From Oopsacas minuta (Eukaryota; Porifera; Hexactinellida; Lyssacinosida; Leucopsacidae), in NCBI GenBank assembly GCA_024704765.1, contig JAKMXF010000060.1, positions 1-41,527 on the forward strand: a stretch of 41,527 nucleotides of DNA, in the 5' to 3' direction. The first letter of the stretch is position 1; each line of letters begins with the position of its first letter. The notes beneath the pieces were generated by a model. It worked only from the letters and a program-made list of their open reading frames with translations, did not search any database and was not told the DNA's origin. Of this stretch, positions 1 through 13,740 are shown piece after piece. A program made the position numbers and the translations under genes.

Positions 1-290
1 CCAATTACAAAGTGCGAATATATACTGAGTGGGGTATATTTGTACCCCAATTACAAAGTGCGAATATATACTGAGTGGGGTATATTTGTACCCCAAATAT
101 AAAGTGCGAATATATACTGAGTGGGGTATATTTGTACACCAATTACAAAGTGCGAATATATGCTGAGTGGGGTATATTTGTACCCCAATTACAAAGTGCG
201 AATATATACTGAGTGGGGTATATTTGTACCCCAAATACAAAGAGCGAATAAATACTGAGTGGGGTATATTTGTACCCCAATTTTTTCTGG
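1..290. repeat. 46-bp tandem repeat, six full copies plus a partial copy
   Basis: Copies begin at 1, 47, 93, 139, 185 and 231, with a partial copy at 277, and are about 90-98% alike by eye. Each junction carries GGGGTA-N6-TACCCC, a short hairpin. The partial copy ends in a second version, GGGGTA-caaaaa-TACCCC, at about 291-308. The array runs off the left edge, so its full length is unknown. A reverse-strand open frame over it is a by-product of the repeat. Confidence 0.95.
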
Positions 291-310
291 GGTACAAAAA
301 TACCCCACCT

Positions 311-1880
311 AGCCATACTCGGGTTAAAAGGAATACACACTAATAATTCAGAGTAAAAACTAGTGGAAACAAATTTTGCGGTCAACAGGATGGCTAATGG
401 CCGAGAGAAATAATTAAAAACTTTTCACAATATTGTATCCGTAATATCTGATTAAAATTTTCGTAGCTCAGGAAAATGAATGATCTATTCAAAATCAGCA
501 CACTCACTTTGCTTGGAAAGCATGTAGATGAACAATAGTATGCATCATAAATTCAATAGATTACTGAAATAGCTTCTATCATTTATATAACGGATGTATA
601 AACATAGAATACAGCAATCAAGTGTTGCATTTGATTGACCACAAAAATTGAAATACTTAACTATTTCAGCTGATACTTCACATATTGCTCATTGAAAGAA
701 TTCGGGCCTAATGCACCAAAGTAGCCCACTGTGAGCAAGGGCAAGGTTTACGAACTACAGTTGTCCATAAATACATCAAATCGGAAATGATCGATAGCCT
801 CATCTATCTCAGGTGCCTTTTCTTAAATCTATGAAATGTCGAGCAACTTACAAAATAAGTCAGGATACAAATTTGACCAATCAATTGCAAGCCAACACAA
901 CCATAGTGATACTGACTATGGCACACATTTACGAGCTCAAAACTAAACGAAAAACAATTTCAAAATATTCACAGAGCAATATCAGACAGATTTCAATGAT
1001 GCCACATTAAATGAACCTTCTGCATGTGATATATAATTTGCACTATGCGAATCTTCAATGTACCGCGCAAAAGAACATTGAAGCACCTAATCGCTCAGAC
1101 AGCTTCGGAATCAGGGTTCTGTTACCGACGACAACTTATGGAGATTATTACAAATTTTCCGTAAGGTATAGAAATGATGTGGGAGTTGTTTCCTACTCAG
1201 ACCAAATCGGCACTCTCCGTCAGAAATTCGAGTATCCAGCTCAATGAATCTTTTCAGGATAAGGATTCAGTTCTTTCAGCTTTGGACTATATTCATAGCT
1301 GTGGAGAATCATTCTTTTCACTTCTTGATGACTGTAAAAAGTCAGGATTTGTTCCAGCATTATATTGGAATAAATAATGCAAACTCTCCCATTTCAAGCC
1401 TTTGGCATCCATGTCGGAATGGATCTAGCAGCTCGGAATACCATTCGAGGAGCCATGTGTATGGTTGTTGGTACCATTTGGCACAAGGTAATTGGATGAA
1501 GACACGAAAGCTTGGACTAAGCGATAGTTTGAGAATTAACAACAAAATGACTAAATACATCAAACAACTGATGCTATCGTCTTTTAGCCCTTTTTTGCCC
1601 TCTTCACAAATTAACCCCACTTTTGGGTTTCTTTAAATTCCTACCCTGGAACAGGAAGATATGGTAAAGCTCGAAACACTAAAGGAATACTTTCAAAAAT
1701 GCTGGGTTAGCCCAAATTTCATCAGAGAAACATTCAATCCACGAGCTAAATATCGCAACGAATAATTCAGCATAGAGATCCCATTTAAAATAAATCGATA
1801 AATATTACTGGTCATCCTCGAATATAGACATTTGTCAATACACTTAATGATTAATACAGCACATAGAAAGGATATCGGTA
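311..1880. other. Intergenic, no recognised gene
   Basis: AT-rich sequence. The only coding-like stretch is a plus-strand frame at 1174-1377, with a plausible run around 1230-1370 rich in Ser, Asp and Leu. It ends in stops in every frame and matches no family I know. Overlapping frames at 1011-1247 and 1244-1636 look like shadows. No terminal repeats or tandem structure were seen. Confidence 0.5.
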
Positions 1881-1888
1881 GTTTATAC

Positions 1889-4325
<2,437 letters not shown>

Positions 4326-4409
4326 GTTTACACCAAGGTAGAGAAACAAGTCAGCAAAGGAAAATATACATATTGAAAACAAAAAAATCTTGTAAATCAA
4401 GATCAAAAG

Positions 4410-4699
4410 ATGTACGCCGAAATTTCTCGAATCAATCAGGGATACAATTTGGAACAGAACAAAGATAATTCTCCCTCCAGTGATTCCGAACCTGAAGGTG
4501 AAAGTGATGAAATTGACACATCTGAAAAAAATGAGTTGTATCTTGTATGTCGATCACCTCGTACAACTACCAGGAATTTCATGTCGTGTATGCATGCTGC
4601 ACTTGTACGGAAAGTAGTGAGAGGCTTGAAGAAATAGAACAGCCTTGTACGGTCTGTCGTTCTACAGTTCAAAGAAGATTTCAAAATTTTGTTAAATAA
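4410..4699 (+). pseudogene. Broken RING-finger (E3 ligase-like) protein
   Basis: An acidic, Ser-rich lead (SPSSDSEPEGESDEIDTSEK) is followed by VCRSPRTTTRNFMSCMHAAL. The frame then changes after about 4600 and continues CTESSERLEEIEQPCTVCRS to a TAA at 4697-4699. Together the pieces give the C-x2-C ... C-x-H-x3-C-x2-C ... C-x2-C spacing of a C-terminal RING finger like those of IAP-type or transposon-linked E3 ligases. Two zinc ligands look mutated: Tyr for the first Cys and Ser for a middle Cys. One base appears lost near 4600. It starts 76 bp after the hAT target duplication. The parent gene is unknown; it could be a host-gene fragment or a transposon-carried RING. Confidence 0.6.
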
Positions 4700-4754
4700 C
4701 TTAAGGGAAATGTTTAATGTTTTAATATATTTTTTTATGTTTTCATTAAACTTT

Positions 4755-4760
4755 AATAAA
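4755..4760 (+). promoter_or_regulatory. Poly(A) signal AATAAA
   Basis: AATAAA lies 55 bp after the stop of the RING relic, within an AT-rich trailer. The spacing suits a 3' UTR of that relic. This hexamer is common in AT-rich DNA, so the link is suggestive only. Confidence 0.35.
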
Positions 4761-4799
4761 GTGATCATCATTTTCCATGACAATAATATATAATCAAAA

Positions 4800-6020
4800 T
4801 CTATTACAACTTGTGAAGTAGTGGCAAAATGGATTCTAACTTGTGTCAGTACTCAGTATAAGCAAGAGGTGCTTCTAACTTAGGACGATTGATAGAATTC
4901 TAAATTATGACAGTATCAAAACTCTAACTTATACAGGTACGAGGATATCAGTAGAGGGACTACTAGATCTTCAGGAGACCTTAGATGACCAAAGGATCTA
5001 TGTCGAGGTCCGAATTGTCAAAACCAGCGGTCTACTGATTGTCACAATCATCAATATAGTCATAAATTGTAATATAATTCCACAATCGACTACAGTACAC
5101 CTGGATTATCCGAACTAGGGATGGAGTCGGTAAATCTACTTTTGGCTAGAAAGTTAATAACAAAACTCCAATGGCAGTTAACCAGTCGTGAAGCGAAGAA
5201 CAAGAGAAGCACGCTCGAAGACAGTGGCGGGGTTAGCACACGACTCCTGATGGGTCCAAAAATGGTTGAGTTATACCTCCTGGGGCTGACCTGCATTGCA
5301 TTTCTGATACGTAGTAATGATCTTTTTAACAAAGATGTCAAATTTGTACATTCTGAAATCCAGGTAATGGAACTATATGAGAATTACGTGTCTGTGTATT
5401 CCAGGCACTCTCAACTCGAATAGAGTAATATATGACATCAATATCAAAAAAAAGTTACATACAATCGAATTCGAGGTATTTTTACATCGGGTTATTTTGG
5501 CCAATCGGATTTCTAGGTATCCAAAATGATCCTGTCTATCAGTATTTAGCATAATAGAATATTTTGTCTATGGGGATAATTTATCTTTTTGGTAGTGCAA
5601 TCAAATGGACAAAATAACCCAATTTCGACTGTATGTATGACAAAAATGCGAAATTTGGAATCGTAGTACTGCATTATCCCTGTGTTGAGGTTTAGAGCAT
5701 GATCTAGTGTACGTATATGATCATTATTATGAGATTTGGATCTGTATACATTATCTTTATAAAACAACAGCAAATTATAAATAAGATTGCCCTAATTATT
5801 CATATTGATTTCTTACTGTACCATGATTATGAATTAACAATTTGTGACCCAACAATTGGCGACATTCGAATATCCCATGAATACTGATAATGAAATAATT
5901 CTTTAGTTATGTAAATAGATAGCGCGCTCATCACTGATGGGGCGCTAGCCGCATCTAGCCTAATGCTAGCGGCACCACTGCCCGTAGACATGAAAAGGGC
6001 TGAGAAAACAAATATAAAAT
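4800..6020. other. Gene-poor stretch with a solo pogo-type end
   Basis: 4835-4950 contains loose repeats of 'TTCTAACTTRT'. 5121-5423 has an open plus-strand frame of 100 codons that starts inside the pogo-like terminus and matches nothing I know. 5925-5990 is a small GC-rich pocket with CTAGC/GCTAG inverted motifs. Nothing else was recognised. Confidence 0.45.
5093..5130 (+). mobile_element. Solo pogo/Tigger-like terminal repeat
   Basis: TA is followed by CAGTACACCTGGATTATCCG, then AACTAGGGAT. This resembles Tigger/pogo ends of the form CAGT...ATTATCCGAACTA...GG. No matching inverted end was found within about 1 kb, so it is probably a truncated copy. Confidence 0.5.
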
Positions 6021-6022
6021 TA

Positions 6023-6192
6023 CAACCTGTGGGGACAGCTTAGTCAATTAAATTCAATTTGTTAAAAAGTGGCACTATTAATTGGAGGAATTATGAAAAG
6101 TCAAAATAAATTCCAATGCACATAGTGCATCCAATTAATAGTTCCCTGTTAAACAAAATGAATTTAATAGACTAAGCTATCGGCACTGGTTG
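6023..6192. mobile_element. Foldback MITE, about 170 bp
   Basis: Arms of about 50 bp (6037-6086 and 6131-6178) are near-perfect inverted repeats: AGCTTAGTC...ATTAATTGGA against TCCAATTAAT...GACTAAGCT. A less conserved outer arm, CAACC...GTG, extends the match to 6023 and 6192. The 44-bp centre holds no coding sequence. Superfamily and target duplication are unclear. Confidence 0.8.
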
Positions 6193-6963
6193 AGATTGTA
6201 CATATTTTCCTCGCTCCACTCGGATTTCAAATCCATCATACAATATATTTACAATTTACTATGATTAACCAGTCCAAAAATGTTCAATTTGTTTGCAATA
6301 ATTATCAGTTGACTAAATAATATTAATAGAAGGGAATACTGGAGGAGATTTCATCGGTACAAATTCAAGAGTGTCCAATTCGTAATCAGCGTATTGAATT
6401 ACCCCCTTTTGCTGTTTAGAACAATCTCCCATGATTAATCAAAGGTTATAGATTGGGAAATACATATCTTATAAATTATCCATAGGTAATTTGAAAAATA
6501 TTATATTCATAAATATTATTGAAATAACTAAAGCTACCGTTAGATTTAGATATTCAATGAATGCATATTATATACAACACAAGAAGTACCTATTGTTTAA
6601 CTAATAAATATTCAACGTCTAAGAACGTTAGAATTATTAACGATGACAGAGTGCTATATAATGAATATTTTTCTTTTACCTGCAGCAAAAAACTATAACC
6701 AATATAAAATGCTAGAAGAGTACGAAGGTGTAAAATATTTTCTCTTTCTAAATGGGTGAAAATTTTGGCACCTTTCCTGTCATAATTTTTGCTGGAGGTC
6801 TGACAAAGGTTGACCAGTGTGAAATAGTGGCACTTGATGTCCGATTGCTTAGCAAAGGGGAGAGGAACACCCGACGAATATTATCAATATTTCTCACACC
6901 ATATATCACCTGAATTCTATCCAGTTTACCTGCAGGGCTTTTGCAGAGAAAAAAAAGAAAAAG

Positions 6964-7082
6964 AATATAGGCAACCATTTCAATACCGGGCCACTATACA
7001 AAAGTATAATCGGCACAGTAAAAATATAGGCAACAATTTCAATACTGGGCCATTATTCTAAACAATAGACAGCATAGTAAGA
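6964..7082. repeat. 59-bp tandem duplication
   Basis: Copies start at 6964 and 7023 with AATATAGGCAAC and share TTTCAATAC followed by GGGCCA. They are about 80% identical. The open frame at 6834-7061 runs through the duplication and is not recognised. Confidence 0.8.
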
Positions 7083-7686
7083 AATATATCTACCCACGCC
7101 ATATTTTTGCGATTATGACAAAGATTCGACTTCCATGGCTAAATTTAACAAGAATATATCCCATGTGGCATTAAGTATAAGCATTCTAGGATGTTAAGAC
7201 AAAAATAATATAATATGAATGAAAAATCGAAGGGCTGAAATTTGACAAGTAGGGGTTTTTGGGGACTGGCTTGGACAAGTTCCAAGTCTAGGAAAATTGA
7301 CAAGATGACAACTACGATAGGAAGAATTACAAAGAAATTGTCACTCCTCGGCATTCTAAACAAATATTTAATTAGCAACTGCTCAGCCAATATATATGAT
7401 TATGGGTTTAAGATTTGATGGAATATGTAGGCGACTAAAACCTAACAAGCTAACCAAATATTTCACAAAAGTGCATACTAATCGCATTAATATTACGTCA
7501 TCATTATTTAGCAAACGAAGTAAATTCATTAAATTAGATTACTTACATCGATGTCGAGGTTGGAAGTTGGATGTTTGTGGGTATATCTTGAGAGGTGTTT
7601 TCTTGAGAATGGGAGGAATTGCAATTTTATTCAAATTGAGCTTGGGTAGGGTAGCAGAAATTTGAAGATTGTGTATAACCGGTAGT

Positions 7687-7704
7687 GTATGTATGTATGT
7701 ATGT
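7687..7704. repeat. (GTAT)4 microsatellite
   Basis: Four GTAT units plus GT, directly readable. Confidence 0.9.
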
Positions 7705-8363
7705 CTGCCTTCTTGGAGGAAAAGCACTGATGAATCACTAAAATTTATCTTGAGATAATAATGATGTTAGAAGGAAAATAAACATACAGAATAATAACAG
7801 TGGATGCTGGTAATAAGAACATTCTAGTTATACGATTAATCTTGAGGAAAATAGTCCTTATAAAGCTATACTATTAAATGAGCAGTGTCTGTCTGAATAC
7901 CTGTAGGCATGTAACTATGGATCTATGACTGTCTTCATCAGTCATTAGGTATGAACCAGTGGTCAAAGAAGGTCGACAATGGTACCAAATGACGAAGAAA
8001 AATTTTACAAACATTGCAAATTCTTTCATCAGAATTTCAAGATTGTCACACATCTTTGAGATATGGTGTGAAATGATCTTGGCCAACCAGTTCGAGGGTC
8101 TATCAATTGAGATTATCTTACCCTATCAGGTCCTAGCCTCAGACACAGGTCAATTAAAATGAAGAAAATATTCAAAACTTAAAATTTAGCAAAATTGGCA
8201 AATGCAAACTGAATCACCATGTAACTATGCGAAAAAATATAGTAGATTTAGGCTGTAGCCTGTAGCCTGTGAAACGTCTATAGTCAGTCGTTAAATGTTC
8301 AATAAGTATATAGTAAATATTACTAACTAAAGCAGAACACAGGAGGCACCCGAATGGTAACTT

Positions 8364-8386
8364 CTTCGAACACGATGTGTTCGAAG
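8364..8386. repeat. Perfect 10-bp palindrome with 3-nt loop
   Basis: CTTCGAACAC-gat-GTGTTCGAAG. The stem is perfect. No tRNA-like fold or gene surrounds it. Confidence 0.85.
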
Positions 8387-10969
8387 GACCTGCAGCGATA
8401 GCAAGCGTGAACTGGCGAGTACTATACAATAAATTATGGCTATAATAACCTACATTATTACTGGCAAGGATGTTCTTCTAACGGCATTTACTGTACTAAT
8501 TGGTCACTAAACAATATATGCGGCTAGGTAACGAGTGTTAACTTAGTAAAGGATTCAGCAGAGTATTCAAATCCCAACGAAACCTCATTTACTAAAAAAT
8601 ACGGGTTCTATTTTGAAAAGAACGATATTTAGGGTAAAGAAGAAAGTTGGTATATTTCATATTATCACTTATAATCACAGATCGTTCATGAATATGCAAT
8701 TTTAGGATATAATGAGATACATTTCAGCTGGCGTTAATTCATAGTATGTGTAATGCTTTCGTAAATGTGATATCGATATATATCTTGAAAAATGTTAGGA
8801 AAGAGTGGCTACAAACTCTGCCTAAATAATGCATGGTATTGGCTTTAACATTAATAGGAAATTTATGTTAAATAAAGAAGTGAGAAAAGTTGTTTTGGTA
8901 TTCCTTTGAATATCTGGTGAGTCGTACTAATATTACTAAGATAGAGTCTGTGTTCACTTCTTTTCGTTATGTGTTTAAGACTAATAATTAAATGAACATA
9001 TTTGAACTAATATTAAAACATCAGAGTATTAGATTAGTCACATTTATTGTGATTTAGATGATACAATGAAAGTTTAGATGATAAGGATGGTAAGACCCTA
9101 AGAGACAGATCTCCCTTTGGCAAACATTCTGCATATCATAAAATGGGGCCACATAACCCACTGGGTTTGATTTAACCCAATTCTTGAAGTTCTCAAGAAT
9201 TTCGAAGTCATTCCATATTAAACTTCCAAATGACGAAGCAAATTTGAATATGTGATAAAAATTTGCGTAGCCATTATTTTTAAGTTTGATACTGAATCAC
9301 TTAGAAATCCTTGAGAATTTCAAAATTTGGGCTAAATAATTGAAGTCATAAAATGATACAATTTCTAGGCTGTATTCGGTTAATAAGGATAGCAGAGACG
9401 AAATCTCCAATATGCTTTCAACAAGAACATTCGAATAAAATCTTAACAAATTAAGAATACAATTATGGAAATTTCTAGACAAATTCAAAAAATAGTCCCA
9501 ATTGGCCCGTTTACTGTGAAAAATCGCCCTTATCCCGATTTCATTTTAAATGTCTTTGGAGAATTTGTCAATGCAATTGTGTCCATTGACAGAATGAACA
9601 TTCAAAAACTGGTAAAATGCCGGCGGAATACCGGTGTTTACCACCTTTTGACATTAAGATACTATCTATATATCATTTGAATTAATTTTACCAAATTTTG
9701 GCACTAAAAAAGGATTTTTGCTACAAACGTCAGAAAATTTCTACATTTAGTTATATGTATTTAACCAGTATTTGTTGAATAAATTAGCTATAAGTAGGAG
9801 GTACCATTAATATTGATTATGGGAGGCAATTTCCATCTATCGAGAGGGTGAAGTTCTCTCAGGTTGAAAATGAGGACGACACGGCCGGAACTCTTTACTC
9901 TGGCTGCGCAGTAGAATGCGGCCCAAAAATCCGCAAATGACTGCCTCATGACACAGCAAATATTCAATATTCCTCTATAATAACCAACCACGGTAGTAGT
10001 ATTACATTCCTAACAAAAAGGAAAACTATAATTTTGCACACAATTTCAGAAACCCTCGTCTGTGTAGTATTACTTTACATAATCCTCGTTGAAGAGCCAG
10101 CCAGTGAGTTGTTTCTCTAAATCTACCAAATGTATCCCCCATATATGAACTTTTTTACGCTACTCTGAGAAACACTTTGTAATATTTAAGTGTAAAACTG
10201 ATAATGAGATTGTAGCAGATGTTGTTTTGCCAATAAATTTACATTGATCAGGAAAACCACCTGTAAAACTAATTTTTACAGAGGTGTATATTAGGAATCT
10301 AAAAAATATCACAGGTTTTTTACTCATTATGCATAATGTAAACATCCGAATCAATCAAAAGGATGACATATTGCAGAATAAAGAATCCAAATATTTATGA
10401 TTCTCAATTATGAATTGTTTGACTAATTGTCTTGTTGGGAGTTGACTGGACAAATCATAGTTGTACGAATCTTCGGAATTCCGTCAGATACATGAATTAC
10501 TGCATCTTTGATTCTAAAATTCATCGTGAGTGACCAAGTACTGAATGTTCTACATAGGATTCGAATGCAGAAATCAATTGTACGATTTCAGATCTTTATT
10601 AATGAAGACTTTGAATATTTATTGTGTTTACAATTTAATTAAATTATAGTCTGGAAATCCGAAATTAGAGTCTCAAACACAGTTTAGGTAGTTTTCCCAA
10701 TTAAATTAGGTTTAGCATAGTGTAATAACCAGTTTTGACCATAAAATAGGGTTTAACCCACTAAATAGGGGTGTACTCCGGTTTAAACCATGGGGGAGGT
10801 TAAACTAGCCAACTCTGTTTAAATATAAAATAATACATGGTAGCAATTTAGAAATGACATACCGCGCATGTATGAATAGATAAATAGATTATATTTTCAT
10901 AACTTATAATCGAAACACCCAGCTATAGCATTGAAAATATTCACCTATACTTAAAAATATGGATGATCA

Positions 10970-11110
10970 ATTAGATTATAAGAGGATCTCAAATTGGATA
11001 GTGATCGGATCAGACATCCTTTTAGAATTTGAGATCGGCACGGGGAACGCAGATCATAATTTCAACCATGATCGGGGTGGGATCTAGATCCTATAATTGA
11101 GGATCTTCTA
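10970..11110. repeat. GATC-rich cluster with inverted repeats
   Basis: About ten GATC sites occur in 140 bp. A perfect 11-bp inverted repeat, GATCTCAAATT / AATTTGAGATC, lies at 10985-10995 and 11026-11036. A smaller AGATCCT / AGGATCT pair follows near 11088-11107. It may be a degenerate transposon end. Confidence 0.7.
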
Positions 11111-12285
11111 ATTCCTAGATAGGATGCACATTTTCGGCTTCCAGACAGAGTTGTGGATTTTATTTATCCGGAATTTGATTGACTATTATTATTAGTTAGA
11201 TTTGGATTTGATTAAATATTTGAGTCAAATCATTTTGAAAATTTGGTGGCTGGTGCTCATATTAACGGTGAATAATTATCTGTACAATACAGTAATATAT
11301 ACTATTATATCTACTGTTGTGTAATACGTCTTTTAGATTATTACACGTTATGCACGTATTATCTACATAATATTATATTAAATCATATCTAACTAAGTAC
11401 GCATCTCAATAAATTCTCTCAATATTATTTAGATTTGATTTGGATGTATTTGATTTCGACTTGAATTGATTTGATTCGGATTTGAATGAAATATCAATCA
11501 AATCCACAGGTGCTTCCAGGACGGGGTAATTTAAGTAAATAAATTCAAGAACCAATAATTGTTGAGTCAATTGTGATTTCAATACTAGATCCATTAGCTA
11601 ATATATTTGTGCACTATGAAGCGAAATATTCTGGAGAGAAGCATACAACTCTCCTGAATGTTAAAAACTTAACTCACTTAATTGTCTTTCTCCCGGACTC
11701 GTGCATTTAGCATGCATCCAATCAAAAACACAGAATTAGTAGAAAATGTAGAATATAAAGGAAAGAGCAACAAAATTGGAGAGCAAAATTATGAAGTAAA
11801 AACAAAAAGAGTATAGTAAAGGGTAGATTATTGTGAACCAAGAACCCAAAGAGAGTGTTACAATATAATTGATAAAATATATACAAAATAATAAGCGAAA
11901 AGATTGATTACGAATGTCGAAGGAAACATTTATCAGGAATCCGACGTGACTCAGGATAAGAGAGTTCATAATAGGCGTCAAAGAATGTAGATATAAATAG
12001 AATATATCAGAATATATACAGAAATTAAATTAAGTATAATCAAAATTCAAATCAACAAAGAAGATGAGGTATAATATCTAGTCATTCTAGTGAACTGAGT
12101 AAGTTGTCCACAATAATGTAAGAAAAGGAAATGTGCTATTTATCCTCCAGACATAGGCATGATTACTATCTGGCCGAAAGAAGCAAAAAAATCAAAAAAT
12201 CTTATAAAATCACAATATTAGAATAGGGTAAGTATATATTTTAATTCGGACATATTTGTATCTAAGCAGTATAGTAGTTTGAGGA
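11111..12285. other. AT-rich, gene-free
   Basis: 11170-11240 and 11430-11510 are rich in loose GATTTGATTTGGA repeats (low complexity). The rest shows no recognisable coding or mobile signal; listed open frames are short and compositionally biased. Confidence 0.5.
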
Positions 12286-12289
12286 AATG

Positions 12290-12720
12290 ACTGAAACAAA
12301 GTATCTCAAAAAACATGGGACACGAGATTTGGTGATGGTGGTGAGACTATTAACTTAAGAATTTCTAGGATGATTTGTTGCATTTGTTTTGAGAAAACAA
12401 AAAAATTGTTAGTTCTTTTTCATATATTAAAAATAGGTAAGTTTTTCTCATGAACACTGATGGACCTGACTACAATGTTCCTGAATCATAATTTAGCTTA
12501 GGCCTTATTGCAAAATATTGGAACATCTAGGATGTGTGTGTGGTAGTATATTTTATGGTCACCTCAAGAACATGTATTTAGTCCTTTTTGGATTTTTGAG
12601 CTGGTGAGCTACACACATGAACACCGATAGGCCTAAATATATGCATTTGACCAAATAATATTTATATATACTAGGGCTATTGTGAGAATATTGCAATTTC
12701 TAGAATGTAATTGTTAATTC
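12290..12720 (-). repeat. Degenerate ~168-bp satellite monomers, minus orientation
   Basis: Two related units are recognisable by ATGAACACTGATGGACCT at about 12451 and ATGAACACCGATAGGCCT at about 12618, each preceded by a T-rich 'tagtyctttttsatwttt' block. On the minus strand the motif reads like GGTCCATCCATGG in the 13.7-15 kb block, so this is the same family in the opposite direction. Confidence 0.55.
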
Positions 12721-12842
12721 AGGGCGTAGCCATGAAAATACAAGTGCTCCTGTTGAATACAGCAAAACAAGGTCAAGTGGTCAGATAAAGTTATATAATA
12801 CAGGGGCGTCAGAAATGCCATGATTGCCGCGGCATGAATTTC
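12720..12842 (+). mobile_element. Two hAT-like termini
   Basis: CAGGGCGTAGCCATG at 12720 and CAGGGGCGTCAGAAATGCC at 12801 resemble the CAGNGGCGTAGCC ends common to many hAT elements. Neither has a matching inverted partner close by, so these are probably remnants. Confidence 0.4.
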
Positions 12843-13229
12843 CAAAGCAATATTATCTTGCACTTGATTAAAGTTTATGATATGTGAAAGATTCTTGCAT
12901 AGACCGAATATTCTGTATTTTTAATTATTTGCCTTAAAATTTATTATTGATTAATCAATGTCAACATCAACGATATAAGCGCTGGATACTATTTTCGTAT
13001 TCAATATATTCAATTCTTGCAACATTTCTCGGGGAATGCAACTAAATTTGATTTGAATATAACTGAAAGCGCCCTAAATTTTCGCATATCTTAGGCTTGT
13101 TTCTACGGAAAAATTATATATTTTGAAATCATAATTTCAAAAAAAAAGATATTAACTAAATATTGATAAAGGCCTGGACAATGATGAAGATTACATATAG
13201 CTTGACGAGTATATCCAATATTATGATTT

Positions 13230-13722
13230 TTGGGTCTACGACTACCGAGGCTCATAGAACAAGACCCCAATGTTATCACAATAATAGGCTACTTTGGAGT
13301 GAGTGGAAGGATTCTAAAATTGGTGTACCAATGTATATTCACTATCCCTGCTAAGAATCGGCCAGGAAATGGCTTAATTTCCATCTTTGTGGGCGGTCCA
13401 ATGTTTTCAAACGCCGAGTGATCAGCCTAATAAGGGTAGACCGCTTAGCTGGGGAACTATGTAAACTATTAAGTATTTACAATTCCCTTATGGGTGGGTA
13501 AACCTTACTTTTGATAATATTATCAATAAGCAGCGAGCTGCGGTAATAATGTTTTCCTTCCGACGGCGCTGAATATAACCTGAACAAATGGCCAGGTTGA
13601 ACTATACAACCTGACAGATTGTGAGATTTAGGAAACTGCAGGCAAAAGTAGTCAGGTTGAAACAGGAACAACCGGATCGGTGACTACGGCCCTGTATTAT
13701 TAGTTCACAATCAATATAGAAT
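13230..13722 (+). pseudogene. Possible decayed coding stretch, family unknown
   Basis: One frame from 13230 is open to 13421. It then continues with coding-like runs broken by several stops, including CGNNVFLPTALNIT and NGQVELYNLTDCEI, ending near 13722. The runs are polar and N-glycosylation-like (N-x-T) and differ from the AT-biased random frames around them. No family is recognised. It sits between oppositely oriented satellite blocks. It could be chance openness; confidence is low. Confidence 0.3.
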
Positions 13723-13740
13723 CGGGACATGAAAATTTGG

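Larger units (their letters stand above)
7083..10960. other. 3.9 kb with no recognised gene
   Basis: AT-rich sequence with short random open frames only. Minor items are a (GTAT)4 run at 7687-7704, a short palindrome at 8364-8386, and a GC-richer pocket at 9800-9990 with an unrecognised minus-strand frame. At 10749-10789 there are palindromic motifs GGGTTTAACCC and GGTTTAAACC. I found no transposase motifs or terminal repeats. Confidence 0.45.

Noticed and set aside
143-385. Minus-strand 80-codon open frame
   Set aside because: It lies over the 46-bp tandem array and its repeated peptide follows from the DNA repeat.
1011-1636. Overlapping plus-strand frames
   Set aside because: They overlap in different frames and show no family motifs. 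Only a weak coding-like stretch near 1230-1370 was noted in the intergenic entry.
5121-5423. 100-codon plus-strand frame
   Set aside because: It starts inside a pogo-like terminus, has an equally long shadow on the other strand, and shows no recognisable domain.
6834-7061. Plus-strand frame with repeated FN(T)GP
   Set aside because: Its end is the 59-bp tandem duplication and its start is not coding-like.
8364-8386. Possible tRNA arm
   Set aside because: The TTCGAA stem-loop recalls a T-arm, but no acceptor, D or anticodon stems could be placed around it.
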